Counted from the first letter of the stretch, positions 16,952 through 25,754 are shown. The stretch is 64,000 nucleotides of DNA from Candidatus Mycobacterium methanotrophicum (GCF_023515995.1 NZ_CP097320.1:3720001-3784000); one strand, 5' to 3'. Program-made: numbers and translations. The notes: a model not told the origin generated them from the sequence alone.

Positions 16952-18664
16952 CTAGGGCAACGGAGCGGACCACCGTAGCAGCGTCCCCCCGGTTGGAAGG
17001 CTGTCAACGGTGAATCTGCCGCCTACCTGTTGAGCGCGTTGAAGCAAGTTCGTCAGGCCGCTGCCGGTGACGTGTTCGGGGATGCCCCGCCCGTCGTCGA
17101 CCACTTCGATGCACACCTCATCCTCGACTTTGACGGTGACGGCAAGCGTGGTGGCGTTGGCGTGGCGCGCGGCGTTGCTGACTGCTTCACGCACAACGGC
17201 TTCGGCATGATCGGCCAGGCCCGCGTCAACCACCGAGAGTGGTCCGATGAACTGCGTGGTAATGCGTAGCTTCCCGTCCGAGAATTGGGCGATCGCTTCG
17301 TCTAGTCGTTGACGCAGCCGCGTCGCGCTGCCAGCTGGCCCATGGAGATCGAAGATCGTCGTCCGGATTTCTTGAATGACCGCTTGAAGGTCGTCGACGT
17401 ACTCCGACAGTCGTTGTTGTACTTCGGGCGACCTGGCCCGCGGGATTGTTCCCTGCAGGGCGAGCCCGACGGCGAACAAGCGCTGGATGACGTGGTCGTG
17501 CAAATCTCGAGCGATGCGGTCACGGTCGGCAACGACATCGAGTTCGCGGGCCAAGCGCTGTGCGGTGGCCAGCCGCCAGGCCAGTGCGGCTTGGTCGGCG
17601 AAGGCGGCCATCATGTCTTCTTCGTCTTGGCTGAATGGCGTTGCACCGTCGTGCCGGAAGGCGACCAGCACACCGGCGACCTTGTCGGCGGCGCGAAGAG
17701 GCAGCGCCAGCGCAGGACCGGGGCGCATCTCCAGGACGCCGATCTCGAGGTTGTCGAATCGCCGCGGTCTGCGGTCCCGAAAAGCCTCTCCGACCGGTGT
17801 CCCGCTGACCGGTATAACCTGCGCCTCAGTCAACGCGGGCAGCTCACCGGCCACCTCGGCCACCAGCAGTTCACCAACGTCGGAAGACGGCATTTCGTAG
17901 TCGGCCGGCACTGCCACCAAAGCCGCTTGGGCGTCGGTCAATTTCATCGCTTCCTCGGCGATGAGCTGGAAGACCATCGCCGGGTCGGAACCGGACAGCA
18001 GCTTGGTGGCGATATCGCGGGTCGCCGCGATCCAGGATTGACGAGCCCTGGATTGTTCATACAGCCGGGCATTCTCGATCGCGATCCCCGCAGCGGCAGC
18101 CAGGGCTTTAACGAGCACCTCGTCGTCCCCGGTGAATGGTTGCCCGTTGGTTTTCTCCGTCAAATACAGGTTGCCGAACACCTCGCTGCGGATGCGGACG
18201 GGCACACCGAGGAACGCTCGCATCGGCGGGTGGTTCGGGGGAAATCCCACCGACGCCGGATGCTGCGCGATGTCGTCCAACCGGATCGGCTTCGGATCGT
18301 CGATCAACAACCCCAGCACACCGCGGCCCTCGGGCAAGTGCCCGATCTGCTCGCGCATCTTTTCATCGATTCCCTCGTAGATGAACGCCACCAGGTCGTG
18401 CCCTTCCCCCCGCACACCCAGCGCCCCGTACCGAGCATCGACCAACTCGATGGCGGTGTGCACAATGGTGCGCAGCGTAGTGTCCAAGTCGAGGTCCGAT
18501 GTGACCACCAGCATCGCCTCGACCAGCCCGTCAAGGCGGTCACGCCCCTCGACGATCTGCGTGACGCGTTCTTGGACCTCGGCCAGCAACTCCCGCAGCC
18601 GCAGCTGCGGCAACGTGTCCCGTAGCGGATGCGGGCCACCGACGGGCTCAACTGGTCCGGTCAC
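16952..18664 (-). CDS. dosS: DosS/DevS-type heme sensor histidine kinase
   Basis: 570 residues. Two GAF domains (about 45-200 and 215-370) are followed by HisKA_3 and HATPase_c. GAF-A has the heme-ligand region FPPNHPPMRAFLGVPVRIR, with the presumed proximal His at about 145 (DosS His149 equivalent). The dimerisation helix has RDRIARDLHDHVIQRLFAVGL with the phospho-acceptor His near 389. The ATPase has EAVSNAARHANAT (N box) and DDGRGIPEHV (G1). In M. tuberculosis DosS and DosT sense O2, NO and CO and phosphorylate DosR. The start lies 34 bp after the dosR stop, same strand, so the two form an operon. No damage seen. DosT is an alternative name. Confidence 0.93.
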   Translation of the reverse strand: MTGPVEPVGGPHPLRDTLPQLRLRELLAEVQERVTQIVEGRDRLDGLVEAMLVVTSDLDLDTTLRTIVHTAIELVDARYGALGVRGEGHDLVAFIYEGIDEKMREQIGHLPEGRGVLGLLIDDPKPIRLDDIAQHPASVGFPPNHPPMRAFLGVPVRIRSEVFGNLYLTEKTNGQPFTGDDEVLVKALAAAAGIAIENARLYEQSRARQSWIAATRDIATKLLSGSDPAMVFQLIAEEAMKLTDAQAALVAVPADYEMPSSDVGELLVAEVAGELPALTEAQVIPVSGTPVGEAFRDRRPRRFDNLEIGVLEMRPGPALALPLRAADKVAGVLVAFRHDGATPFSQDEEDMMAAFADQAALAWRLATAQRLARELDVVADRDRIARDLHDHVIQRLFAVGLALQGTIPRARSPEVQQRLSEYVDDLQAVIQEIRTTIFDLHGPAGSATRLRQRLDEAIAQFSDGKLRITTQFIGPLSVVDAGLADHAEAVVREAVSNAARHANATTLAVTVKVEDEVCIEVVDDGRGIPEHVTGSGLTNLLQRAQQVGGRFTVDSLPTGGTLLRWSAPLP

Positions 18665-18698
18665 ACGACCATGGTGGCACGCGGCACGTCCCTTTCAG

Positions 18699-19349
18699 CT
18701 ATCTGTCCGGCCGGTTGGTGGTGGTCAGCTTGGACGCGAAGACTGCCGCTTGGGTCCGCCGCTCCATGCCGAGCTTGGCCAGCAACCGCGAGACATAGTT
18801 TTTCACCGTCTTTTCGGCAAGAAACATGCGCGCGGCGATCTGCTTATTGGTGAGCCCCTCACTGAGTAGCCCGAGCAGTGTCCGCTCCTGGTCGGTGAGC
18901 CCGATCAGCGGATCAGCGCGTTCGGCGGAGCCGCGAAGCTTGGCCATCAGCGCCGCAGCAGCCCTGTTGTCCAGCAGCGATTTGCCGGCTCCGACGTCTT
19001 TAATGGCCTGCGCCAGCTCCATGCCCTTGATGTCTTTGACAACATATCCGCTAGCGCCGGCCAAAACCGCATCAAGCATCGCCTCATCGGAAGTGAACGA
19101 GGTCAACATCAGACAACGCAGCTCGGGGATGTCCGACAGCAAATCACGGCACAACTCGATTCCGCTGCCGTCGGGCAGGCGGACATCAAGCACGGCAACG
19201 TCGGGCCGGGCCGCTGGTATCCGTGCCAACGCTTCGGCGACCGAGCCGGCTTCGCCGACGACTTCCAGCTCGGGATCCGATCCGAGCAAGTCGATGATCC
19301 CGCGGCGGACCATCTCGTGATCGTCGACCAAAAAGACCCTCACAACCAT
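18699..19349 (-). CDS. dosR: DosR/DevR dormancy response regulator
   Basis: 216 residues from ATG 19347-19349 (MVVRVFLVDDHEMVRRG); an upstream in-frame start would add 16 residues lacking family similarity. The receiver domain has the DD pair, the phospho-acceptor Asp in VAVLDVRLPDGSGIE, Thr/Ser in LTSFTSDEAML and Lys in YVVKDIKGME. The LuxR-type HTH is intact: LTDQERTLLGLLSEGLTNKQ, MFLAEKTVKNYVSRLL. Nearly identical in the DNA-binding helices to M. tuberculosis DosR, so the same boxes should be bound. First gene of the dosR-dosS operon; it controls many genes of this window. Confidence 0.96.
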   Translation of the reverse strand: MVVRVFLVDDHEMVRRGIIDLLGSDPELEVVGEAGSVAEALARIPAARPDVAVLDVRLPDGSGIELCRDLLSDIPELRCLMLTSFTSDEAMLDAVLAGASGYVVKDIKGMELAQAIKDVGAGKSLLDNRAAAALMAKLRGSAERADPLIGLTDQERTLLGLLSEGLTNKQIAARMFLAEKTVKNYVSRLLAKLGMERRTQAAVFASKLTTTNRPDR

Positions 19350-19425
19350 GGCGAACCCTCCATGAGGTCGTTGCCGTTCAACTCCGGGCGTCGGCACGTT
19401 GACAGCTAATCATGCTCGCCCCCTC

Positions 19426-19575
19426 TCAGAGGTGTTGGTGATCGACGACAAGCACCGCGCAGTCGGAGTTGACCAGGGCGGCATTGCCTGCCGGTCCGAC
19501 AACCTCTCGCACATGACCAGTGCCGCGTGCACCAACGACAAGCAACCGCAGCTCTGCAGCGTGGACCGCCAGATG
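19426..19575 (-). pseudogene. C-terminal scrap of a universal stress protein
   Basis: Minus-strand frame AVHAAELRLLVVGARGTGHV, then REVVGPAGNAALVNSDCAVL and VVDHQHL with a stop at 19426. This is the end of a UspA domain; the first 200 or so residues are missing. The scrap lies directly against the truncated hyhB fragment on the other strand, marking a deletion junction at about 19575. Confidence 0.75.
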
Positions 19576-20010
19576 CCCAGCGGCGACCTACGCGAGCTGC
19601 TGGTGGGATCGCGGGAGTCACCGCACTGGGACGAAGTAGCCAGTCGGTGTCTGACCTGCGGAAACTGTACGATGGTATGTCCTACCTGCTTCTGCACCAG
19701 CGTCGAGGACGTCACCGATCTCATCGGCGAGCACGCGCAGCGCTGGATGCACTGGGCGTCGTGCTTCGAGTTCGACTTCACGTTCGTCCACGAGGGCAGC
19801 GTGCGGCAATCCGGACCGTCGCGGTACCGGCACTGGATCACCCATAAGTTGGGCACCTGGCATGACCAATTCGGCAGCACCGGTTGCGTGGGCTGTGGGC
19901 GCTGTATTGCCTGGTGCCCCACCGGGATCGACATCACGGAGGAGATGACGACGCTCGACCGCCTCGCCAATGAGAAATCCGGCGAAGAACCGGGGTCCGC
20001 GGATGACTGA
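19576..20010 (+). pseudogene. hyhB: HyhB-type Fe-S subunit of group 3b hydrogenase, 5' truncated
   Basis: Only the C-terminal part survives: GDLRELLVGSRESPHWDEVA, the first [4Fe-4S] motif CLTCGNCTMVCPTC, then SRYRHWITHKLGTWHDQFG and the second motif CVGCGRCIAWCP. About 200 N-terminal residues of the family are absent; the plus-strand frame upstream is antisense to a USP scrap. The family relays electrons between the diaphorase and the NiFe module. The last 8 bases overlap the hyhG start (ATGACTGA). An ORF from 19399 could still be translated, but its first 59 residues are chimeric. Confidence 0.85.
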
Positions 20011-20743
20011 CACCGCCACCGCGTGGGTGCGGCCGCCGTCGTCGGCGATGGCACCGGTCCCCCATCGGGTCCGCACGACGGTCACCGAAACTTTCGAAGC
20101 GGTAACCATTTGCCTGGAGCCGGCGGGCCAGCGGCTGGCCGCACCGCTCCCCGGTCAATTCACGATGTTGTATGCCTTCGGTGTCGGTGAAATCGCAATG
20201 TCGGTCAGCGGAGATCCCACCGTGACCGACGAGTCCATCACACACACCATCCGCGCCGTCGGCGCGGTCAGCCAGGCGTTGCACGATGCCGAAGTGGGCA
20301 CCATCGTGGGTGTTCGCGGGCCGTTCGGCACCCACTGGGATCTCGAATCCTGCACTGGCCGTGACCTGGTCATCGTCGGCGGAGGCTGCGGACTGGCCCC
20401 GCTGCGGGGGGCTGTGCTGCAGGTGCTGACCGTGGATGCGACGGGCCCGGGCTGGTCGGGGCAGGTCGCACGGGTCACCGAGCCGCTGCGCCGCCTCACC
20501 CTTGACTCTGATCACACCACCGCCTTGCTATGCGGGCCGGAACGGATGATGTGGTTCTGCACCCAAGCTCTTGTGGAGAAAGGCATGGCGCCCAAGGATG
20601 TTCGTGTCTCGCTCGAACGAAACATGCAGTGCGGCATCGGCTGGTGCGGCCACTGCCAGCTCGGTCCGTTACTGCTGTGCCGCGACGGACCCGTGGTCAC
20701 GTACGACGTCGCCGATCCACTGATGCGGGTCAAGGAGCTGTAG
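20003..20743 (+). CDS. hyhG: HyhG-type FAD/NAD(P)-binding subunit of hydrogenase, probably internally deleted
   Basis: 246 residues from ATG 20003. FAD-binding barrel (HRVRTTVTETFEAVTICLEP.. PGQFTMLYAFGVGEIAMSVSG), NAD-binding start VIVGGGCGLAPLRGAVLQVL, ALLCGPERMMWF, and a C-terminal [2Fe-2S] site NMQCGIGWCGHCQLGPLLLC. Family members are about 280 residues. Here VLQVL runs straight into TVDATGPGWSGQV, so I infer an in-frame loss of about 35-45 residues in the nucleotide-binding fold. Order hyhB-G-S-L is as in the DosR-controlled hydrogenase of M. smegmatis. Activity is doubtful. Confidence 0.85.
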   Translation: MTDTATAWVRPPSSAMAPVPHRVRTTVTETFEAVTICLEPAGQRLAAPLPGQFTMLYAFGVGEIAMSVSGDPTVTDESITHTIRAVGAVSQALHDAEVGTIVGVRGPFGTHWDLESCTGRDLVIVGGGCGLAPLRGAVLQVLTVDATGPGWSGQVARVTEPLRRLTLDSDHTTALLCGPERMMWFCTQALVEKGMAPKDVRVSLERNMQCGIGWCGHCQLGPLLLCRDGPVVTYDVADPLMRVKEL

Positions 20744-21502
20744 ATGGGCGCACCCACTCTCGCCGTCTGGAAGTTCGCCTCGTGCGACGGCTGCCAGCTT
20801 ACCGTGCTGGACTGCGAGGACGAGCTGCTGACGCTCGCCGACCAGATGCAGATCGCGACCTTTCTGGAGGCCTCCAGCGCCGTGGTCGACGGACCCTACG
20901 ACGTGTCGCTGGTCGAGGGATCGATCACCACCACCGCCGATGAGCGGCGCATCCGCGAGATCCGCGAGCAGTCGAAGGTGCTGGTCACCATCGGTGCGTG
21001 CGCCACCGCGGGCGGTGTGCAGGCGCTGCGCAACTTCGCCGACGTCGGCGAATTCGCGTCGGTGGTCTACGCCAAGCCCGAATACATCGACACGCTGGCG
21101 ACGTCCACACCGGCATCGGCGCACGTCAAGGTCGATTACCAGCTGCAGGGGTGCCCGATCGACCGCGGTCAGCTGCTGGACACCCTCGCGGCTCTGCTGG
21201 TCGGACGCAAGCCCTGGCTGCCGGCCAAAACAGTGTGCGCCGAATGCAAGTTGCGCGGGGTGACGTGCGTCCTGGTCGCCGACGGCATCCCGTGCCTGGG
21301 CCCGGTCACGCATGCCGGGTGTGGAGCGTTGTGTCCCAGGCATCGTCGCGGCTGCTACGGCTGCTTCGGGCCGGCCGCCACCCCCAACACCGCGGCGCTG
21401 ATTCCGGTCCTGCGCCATGACGGGATGTCCAGCGGCGACGTCGACCGTGTGTTCGCCACCTTCAACGTCGCCAATTTCGCAACCGAACGAAACGACCAAT
21501 GA
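20744..21502 (+). CDS. hyhS: NiFe hydrogenase small subunit, group 3b
   Basis: 252 residues starting directly after the hyhG stop. N-terminal WKFASCDGCQLTVLDCED holds the proximal-cluster cysteines, with further ligands in TIGACATAGGVQALRNF and the GCPIDRGQLL region. The C-terminal half carries CAECKLRGVTC, CLGPVTHAGCGALCPRHRRGCYGCFGP for two more clusters. The frame appears intact. Its TGA overlaps the hyhL ATG (ATGA). Confidence 0.92.
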   Translation: MGAPTLAVWKFASCDGCQLTVLDCEDELLTLADQMQIATFLEASSAVVDGPYDVSLVEGSITTTADERRIREIREQSKVLVTIGACATAGGVQALRNFADVGEFASVVYAKPEYIDTLATSTPASAHVKVDYQLQGCPIDRGQLLDTLAALLVGRKPWLPAKTVCAECKLRGVTCVLVADGIPCLGPVTHAGCGALCPRHRRGCYGCFGPAATPNTAALIPVLRHDGMSSGDVDRVFATFNVANFATERNDQ

Positions 21503-22791
21503 GCTCCGAGATCCGCACACTATCGGTCGGCGCGCTCACCCGCGTCGAAGGCGAAGGCGCACTGCATGTCACCCTGACCGACGGAACGGTGGAGACCGTT
21601 TAGCTGAACATCTATGAGCCGCCGCGGCTCTTCGAGGCGTTCCTTCATGGACGGTCCTACACCGAGCCGCCGGACCTCACCGCCCGCGTGTGTGGCATCT
21701 GCCCGGTCGCCTATCAGGTGAGTGCCTGCAATGCGATCGAAAACGCGTGCGGGGTAACGCTCGACCCGGCGCTGGTGGCACTGCGGCGGCTGCTGTACTG
21801 CGGGGAATGGATCCACAGCCACGCGCTGCACATCTATCTGCTGCATGTGCCGGACTTTCTCGGCTACCCCGATGCGATCAGCCTCGCCAGGGACAACCAC
21901 GAGGTCGTCGAACGCGGACTTGCTTTGAAAAAGGCCGGAAACCGGCTGATGGAGCAGCTTGGCGGGAGGGCGATCCACCCGATCAACGTGCGGTTGGGTG
22001 GCTTCTACTCGGTGCCGCGTCGCGACGACCTGCAACCGCTGGCAGAGCAGTTGCGCCGAGCGCTGGACGACGCCTTGTATACGGTGCGCTCGGTGGCAGA
22101 GTTCGAGTTCCCGGATACCGAATTCGACCACGAGTTTCTCGCACTCACCGATCCGGCCCGCTATGCGATTGAGAACGGGGCGATCCGGCGCACCGGCGGA
22201 CCCGCGTTCGAAGTCCCAGAATTCACCGATCACGTCGCCGAGACACAGGTGCAGCACTCTACCGCGCTGCACGCCACATTGGACGGGGCCCGTTACCTGG
22301 CTGGGCCGCTTGCCCGGTAGTCCCTGAACTCGGCACAGCTTTCGCCGATCGCGCGTCAGGCTGCGGCCGATGCCGGGCTCGGGGCTGAATGCCGAAACCC
22401 TTTCCGCAGCATCGTTGTTCGCGCGGTCGAGGTGGTGTACGCGATCGACGAGGCGCTGCGCATCATCGCCGAATATGAGCCGCCTCGCCGGCCTTTCGTC
22501 GAGGTCCCGGCGCGCGCCGGCTTCGGCCATGGGGTCAGCGAGGCGCCGCGCGGGCTGCTGTATCACCGCTATCAGATCGGCGACGACGGCCTCGTCCGCG
22601 CGGCGACGATCATTCCGCCCACCTCGCAGAACCAAGCGGCTATCGAGCACGACATGGGCGAGTTGGTCGCCGCCAACCTGTCGCTGGACGATGCGGCGCT
22701 GACCTCGTTGTGCGAGAGGGCGATTCGCAACCACGACCCGTGCATCTCCTGTTCTGCCCATTTCCTCAACCTCACCGTTGACCGTCGTTGA
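21499..22791 (+). pseudogene. hyhL: NiFe hydrogenase large subunit with two in-frame amber codons
   Basis: One 430-codon frame is hyhL-like throughout: LTRVEGEGALHVTL, IYEPPRLFEAFLHGR, the first Ni-Fe ligand pair RVCGICPVAYQ, LGGFYSVPRRDD, EVPARAGFGHGVSEAPRGLL and the C-terminal pair DPCISCSAHF. TAG codons interrupt it at 21601-21603 (between TVETV and LNIYEPP, where I expect Glu) and at 22318-22320 (LAR-stop-SLNS, where an aromatic such as Tyr is likely). Each can arise by a single substitution. No other lesion is evident, so inactivation appears recent. A restart at 21688 would lack the N-terminus. Confidence 0.88.
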
Positions 22792-23243
22792 ACCGCTTGG
22801 TGATCGGCATCGGCAACAGTTACCGCCGCGACGACGGCGTGGGGCTTGCGGTCGCCGACGAAATCGCCAAGCGCGGCCTGCCGGGTGTGCGGGTGCTGAC
22901 GGCCATCGGCGAACCGGGCGCGATCCTGGACGCTTGGACCGGTGCCGCCCTCGCAGTGGTCATCGACGCGGCGGTCGACGCGGGCTCGACGCCGGGGTGC
23001 GTCCGCCGGTGGACACCGGGCGATGCCGCCAGCACAGCGGTGGTCAGCTCACATGCCCTGGGACTGCCCCAGACCTACGCGCTGGGCGAAGCGCTAGGGC
23101 AGCTACCCGACGCGCTCGTCGTGTTCACCGTCGATGTCGCTGATACCGGCGACGGCGTCGGCCTTTCCCCCGCGGTCGCGGCCGCTGTACCGACGCTCGG
23201 CACCGCTGTCCTCGCCGAGCTCGATCGTTGGATCCGACGGTGA
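22788..23243 (+). CDS. Hydrogenase maturation endopeptidase (HyaD/HybD family)
   Basis: 151 residues from a TTG overlapping the hyhL TGA. Begins RLVIGIGNSYRRDDGVGLAV, the family N-terminal motif with the nickel-binding acidic residue, then AALAVVIDAAVDAG (second acidic ligand) and VVSSHALGLPQTYALGEALG (His ligand). Such proteases trim the large-subunit C-terminus after Ni insertion. In hyhL the sequence after the CxxC is HFLNLTVDRR. The gene is intact although its substrate gene is broken. Confidence 0.85.
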   Translation: MNRLVIGIGNSYRRDDGVGLAVADEIAKRGLPGVRVLTAIGEPGAILDAWTGAALAVVIDAAVDAGSTPGCVRRWTPGDAASTAVVSSHALGLPQTYALGEALGQLPDALVVFTVDVADTGDGVGLSPAVAAAVPTLGTAVLAELDRWIRR

Positions 23244-23372
23244 TCACCAGATGATTTTCAACAGCGAGTCGATACCGCGTACGGGCGAGTCGGTGCCGCG
23301 CGCGCTTCGGATCATGACGTGGGCGTCGCTAGTGATCGCGGCCCGACTCGCGACCTGAGTCGGAAGCGGAAC

Positions 23373-23665
23373 GTGCACGAAATGGCGGTCACCCGAAGCG
23401 TTGTCGACACGGTCTGCGAATCTGCCGCGGATCGGCGCGTGCGTCGATGGACGTGAGCCAATCGCGTCCGCAACGTGCGGGTGCGGACAGGAACACGGCA
23501 GTCAACGCGGGCGGCGGCGGTCGCGCGCCAAGCCATGATCACCCGCGCGGCAACCATCCTGACCACTCGCAGCACACCGAGACCGCCGCGTTGGAGCGGA
23601 AGGTCCTGGCAAAAACGATCAGCTCGCCGAGCAGAATCGGCAGTGGGCCAGTGGGCCCGCGATCA
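23373..23665 (+). pseudogene. hypA-hypB remnants (hydrogenase Ni insertion)
   Basis: GTG 23373 opens HypA: MHEMAVTRSVVDTVCESAAD, then a stop at 23454 before the zinc domain. The following DNA encodes pieces of a HypB N-terminus in shifted frames: TCGCGQEHG (from about 23478), the His-rich SHDHPRGNHPDHSQHTETAA with LERKVLAK, and, after another shift, DQLAEQNRQWASG. No GTPase domain follows; pfkB is met from the other strand. The cluster has lost its nickel-insertion genes here. A 35-codon frame at 23250-23357 upstream has no recognisable match. Confidence 0.72.
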
Positions 23666-24643
23666 CACCTCTGTCGGCTCTGGCGCCATCTCGAAAAGTC
23701 GATCCACGTCGGCACGGTTGCAGGCGGCCGTGCCGGGTGTCATCAGCATCGCTGCGCCGGCAGCGATTCCATAGCGGACCGACTTCTCGATCGGCCATCC
23801 GTAGCTGAGCCCGACGGTGATCGCGGCCACCATCGCGCCGCCCGCGCCGACACCGCTGCCGGAGCGCATCGAGATCGCCGAAAACCGTTGGCTGCTACGC
23901 CGTGTCGCGAGCAGCGCGCCCCGCGACCCCAGCGATACCACGACGGCTTCAGCGCGGCCGCATCGGATAAGCTCTTGGGCAGCGGCTACCTGGTCTGATT
24001 CGCCGACAAGGTCACATTCCACACATTCGCGCAGTTCTCGCACGCTGGCTTTCAGCAGGAATACACCGGAGGCGATATGACGCAAGCCGCTGCCGGATGT
24101 GTCGAGAACCAGTCGCGCCCCCAGCTCCGCGCAAATGTCTGCGACGCGCTGATAGTAGTCGGCGGGAAAACCCGGTGGAAGGCTTCCGCTGGCCACCACG
24201 AACTGGGCCGATCGCGCCGCTGCGCGCAGTTCGTCGAGGCATCGCGCCTGCTCTGCGGAGCTCAACCGCGGGCCGGGGAGAACGAACCGATACTGCCGGC
24301 CGCTGCTGGTCTCATTGACGGTGAAACTTTCCCGGGTGGACTCGGCGACGTTGATGCGATGAAACCGAACCCCCGCCTCGACCACCAGATCGGCAACGAC
24401 CTGGCCGGTCTGACCGCCGGCGGGGAACACCGCGAACACGGATGCGCCGAGTACATGCGCGACGCGTGCCACGTTGATGCCGCCGCCGCCCGCGTCATAA
24501 CGTGCGCCGTGACAACGGATCTTCTCGGTGGGGCGCACGTGATCGGCGGTCGTGGTGATATCGAGCGCGGGGTTCATTGTCAACGTCACAATCCGCGATC
24601 CACACGTCGAAGGACGAGTCGGCGGCTTCATTTCGGACCACAC
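23663..24643 (-). CDS. pfkB: PfkB-type ribokinase-family kinase lacking the catalytic Asp
   Basis: Up to 326 residues (GTG 24643; ATG 24631 is equally possible). Close to M. tuberculosis PfkB (Rv2029c): TLTMNPALDITTTADHVRPT, DAGGGGINVARV, STRESFTVNE, YRFVLPGP, VVASGSLPPG, FLLKASVRELRECV, VVSLGSRGALLATR, AGAAMLMTPGTAACNR. The second PfkB signature, normally GxGAGDAMVA, reads GVGAGGAMVA: the catalytic-base Asp is Gly (codon GGC, 23837-23839). The enzyme would phosphorylate fructose 6-phosphate in glycolysis; without the Asp it should be nearly inactive. Frame otherwise open. DosR-regulon member in M. tuberculosis, where it precedes the Rv2030c and hspX homologues found here in the same order. 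Confidence 0.9.
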   Translation of the reverse strand: MWSEMKPPTRPSTCGSRIVTLTMNPALDITTTADHVRPTEKIRCHGARYDAGGGGINVARVAHVLGASVFAVFPAGGQTGQVVADLVVEAGVRFHRINVAESTRESFTVNETSSGRQYRFVLPGPRLSSAEQARCLDELRAAARSAQFVVASGSLPPGFPADYYQRVADICAELGARLVLDTSGSGLRHIASGVFLLKASVRELRECVECDLVGESDQVAAAQELIRCGRAEAVVVSLGSRGALLATRRSSQRFSAISMRSGSGVGAGGAMVAAITVGLSYGWPIEKSVRYGIAAGAAMLMTPGTAACNRADVDRLFEMAPEPTEV

Positions 24644-24667
24644 CCCATTTCGCTGGCGGCCCAGTGT

Positions 24668-25120
24668 CTACAGGCCGGTCGGAAGGGCCACGCGTCTGAT
24701 CACATCGGCTGCGGTGGTCTGCGACCGGGCGACAGACACTGCGGCACCCGTGGTGGGGGTGGCAAGCAGTTCTCTGGCTTCCTCGTCGCTGACCTGGCTG
24801 AAGTCCCAAAACGACTCGCCCACAGCCAGAAAGGGTGTCGGCATGGTGGCACAGACGACGTCGTCGACAATGCCGGCGAACTCCCGGCAGATCGATTCCG
24901 GGGCCACCGGCACGGCGATCACGATCTGTGCCGGCCCGGCTTCGCGTAATGCATGCACCGCGGCGAGCATGCTTGCCCCAGTGGCCAGCCCGTCATCGAC
25001 AAGGATGACCATCTTTCCGGCGACATCGGCTGAGGGCCGGCCGCCGCGATAGGCAGCTTCACGGCGGTCACGGAACACCCGTCGAGGCGCGCCTCGCCTG
25101 AGATCAGCCGCGTGGGTCAT
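24668..25120 (-). pseudogene. Rv2030c-like phosphoribosyltransferase/esterase protein with two large in-frame deletions
   Basis: 150 residues; Rv2030c is about 680. N-terminal RRGAPRRVFRDRREA runs directly into AYRGGRPSADVAGKMVILVD and DGLATGASMLAAVHALREAG, the PRTase P-loop region, then VCATMPTPFLAVGESFWDFS. After AADVIRRVA it ends PTGL, which I recall as the end of the long homologue. Inferred losses: about 85-90 codons inside the PRTase domain and the whole erythromycin-esterase-like domain. It lies between pfkB and hspX, like the parent gene. A stable product is possible, but the enzyme domains are incomplete. Confidence 0.75.
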
Positions 25121-25219
25121 GACATGGCCATCGCTGGCTGCTCGAAAGATCCGATGTCTGCCGTCCCATAGCCTTTCCCTTCCTCGTCAACCGCCGCGCC
25201 GCAGGTGCTTGAGCGTCAT

Positions 25220-25249
25220 GCGGTCCCGGAGCCGACGGTCCGGGACCGC
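25220..25249 (-). terminator. Strong hairpin downstream of hspX
   Basis: GCGGTCCCGG at 25220-25229 and its exact complement CCGGGACCGC at 25240-25249, with a 10-nt loop. It begins about 9 bases past the hspX stop on the minus strand. No U-tract, as is common for mycobacterial terminators. Confidence 0.6.
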
Positions 25250-25257
25250 TTAGTCGC

Positions 25258-25689
25258 TCAATTCGCGGACTGGATGCGGACGTGCTTTTCGGTGGGCTTC
25301 GCCCGGGCAACCGGCACCGACACCGTGAGAACACCCTTGTTGTAGGTGGCTTTGATGTCGTCTTCGTTGGCGCCCGTCGGCAGCGTCACCGTGCGCTCGA
25401 ACGAGCCGTACGCGAATTCGGACCGTCCGTTGAATTCCTTCTTCTCGGTGCGCTCCGCCTTGATCGTCAGCAGGCCGTCACGCACGGCGATGTCGACGTC
25501 CTTAGCTGGGTCGATACCGGGGAGCTCGGCGCGGACCTCGTATTTGCCTTCGTTCATCTCGTCCTCCAGCCGCATCATCCGGGTCTCGAAGACCGGCTGG
25601 ATTCCGCCGAATGACGGGAAACCAGCGAACACGTCGAACAGCTCCGGGAAAAGCGAACGCGTCCGACGCCGAACGGGAAGGGTTGTCAT
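25258..25689 (-). CDS. hspX: Alpha-crystallin-type small heat shock protein (HspX/Acr)
   Basis: 143 residues, co-linear with M. tuberculosis HspX: TTLPVRRRTRSLFPELFDVF, a flexible N-terminal arm, then the alpha-crystallin domain MRLEDEMNEGKYEVRAELPG, ERTEKKEFNGRSEFAYGSF, GANEDDIKATYNKGVLTVSV and the short C-terminal tail. An ATP-independent holdase, cytosolic and cell-wall associated in dormant cells. The frame is intact and the upstream region has two good DosR boxes, so this is probably one of the strongest DosR targets here. Confidence 0.97.
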   Translation of the reverse strand: MTTLPVRRRTRSLFPELFDVFAGFPSFGGIQPVFETRMMRLEDEMNEGKYEVRAELPGIDPAKDVDIAVRDGLLTIKAERTEKKEFNGRSEFAYGSFERTVTLPTGANEDDIKATYNKGVLTVSVPVARAKPTEKHVRIQSAN

Positions 25690-25754
25690 GATGCCTCCTA
25701 GGGCTTCGGTGAACTGACAACTCCGATCCGATCACTCGACCGATCTCCGCGGTA

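Noticed and set aside
17309..18625. 438-codon plus-strand ORF opposite dosS
   Set aside because: Antisense to a well-supported kinase gene; composition typical of a reverse-strand shadow.
21601..21603. TAG as pyrrolysine or another recoded residue in hyhL
   Set aside because: Mycobacteria are not known to have Pyl machinery and the site is normally Glu; nonsense mutation is simpler. Kept only as a readthrough test in the findings.
23250..23357. 35-codon ORF after the hydrogenase protease
   Set aside because: No RBS of note, no similarity that I know, and surrounded by pseudogene debris.
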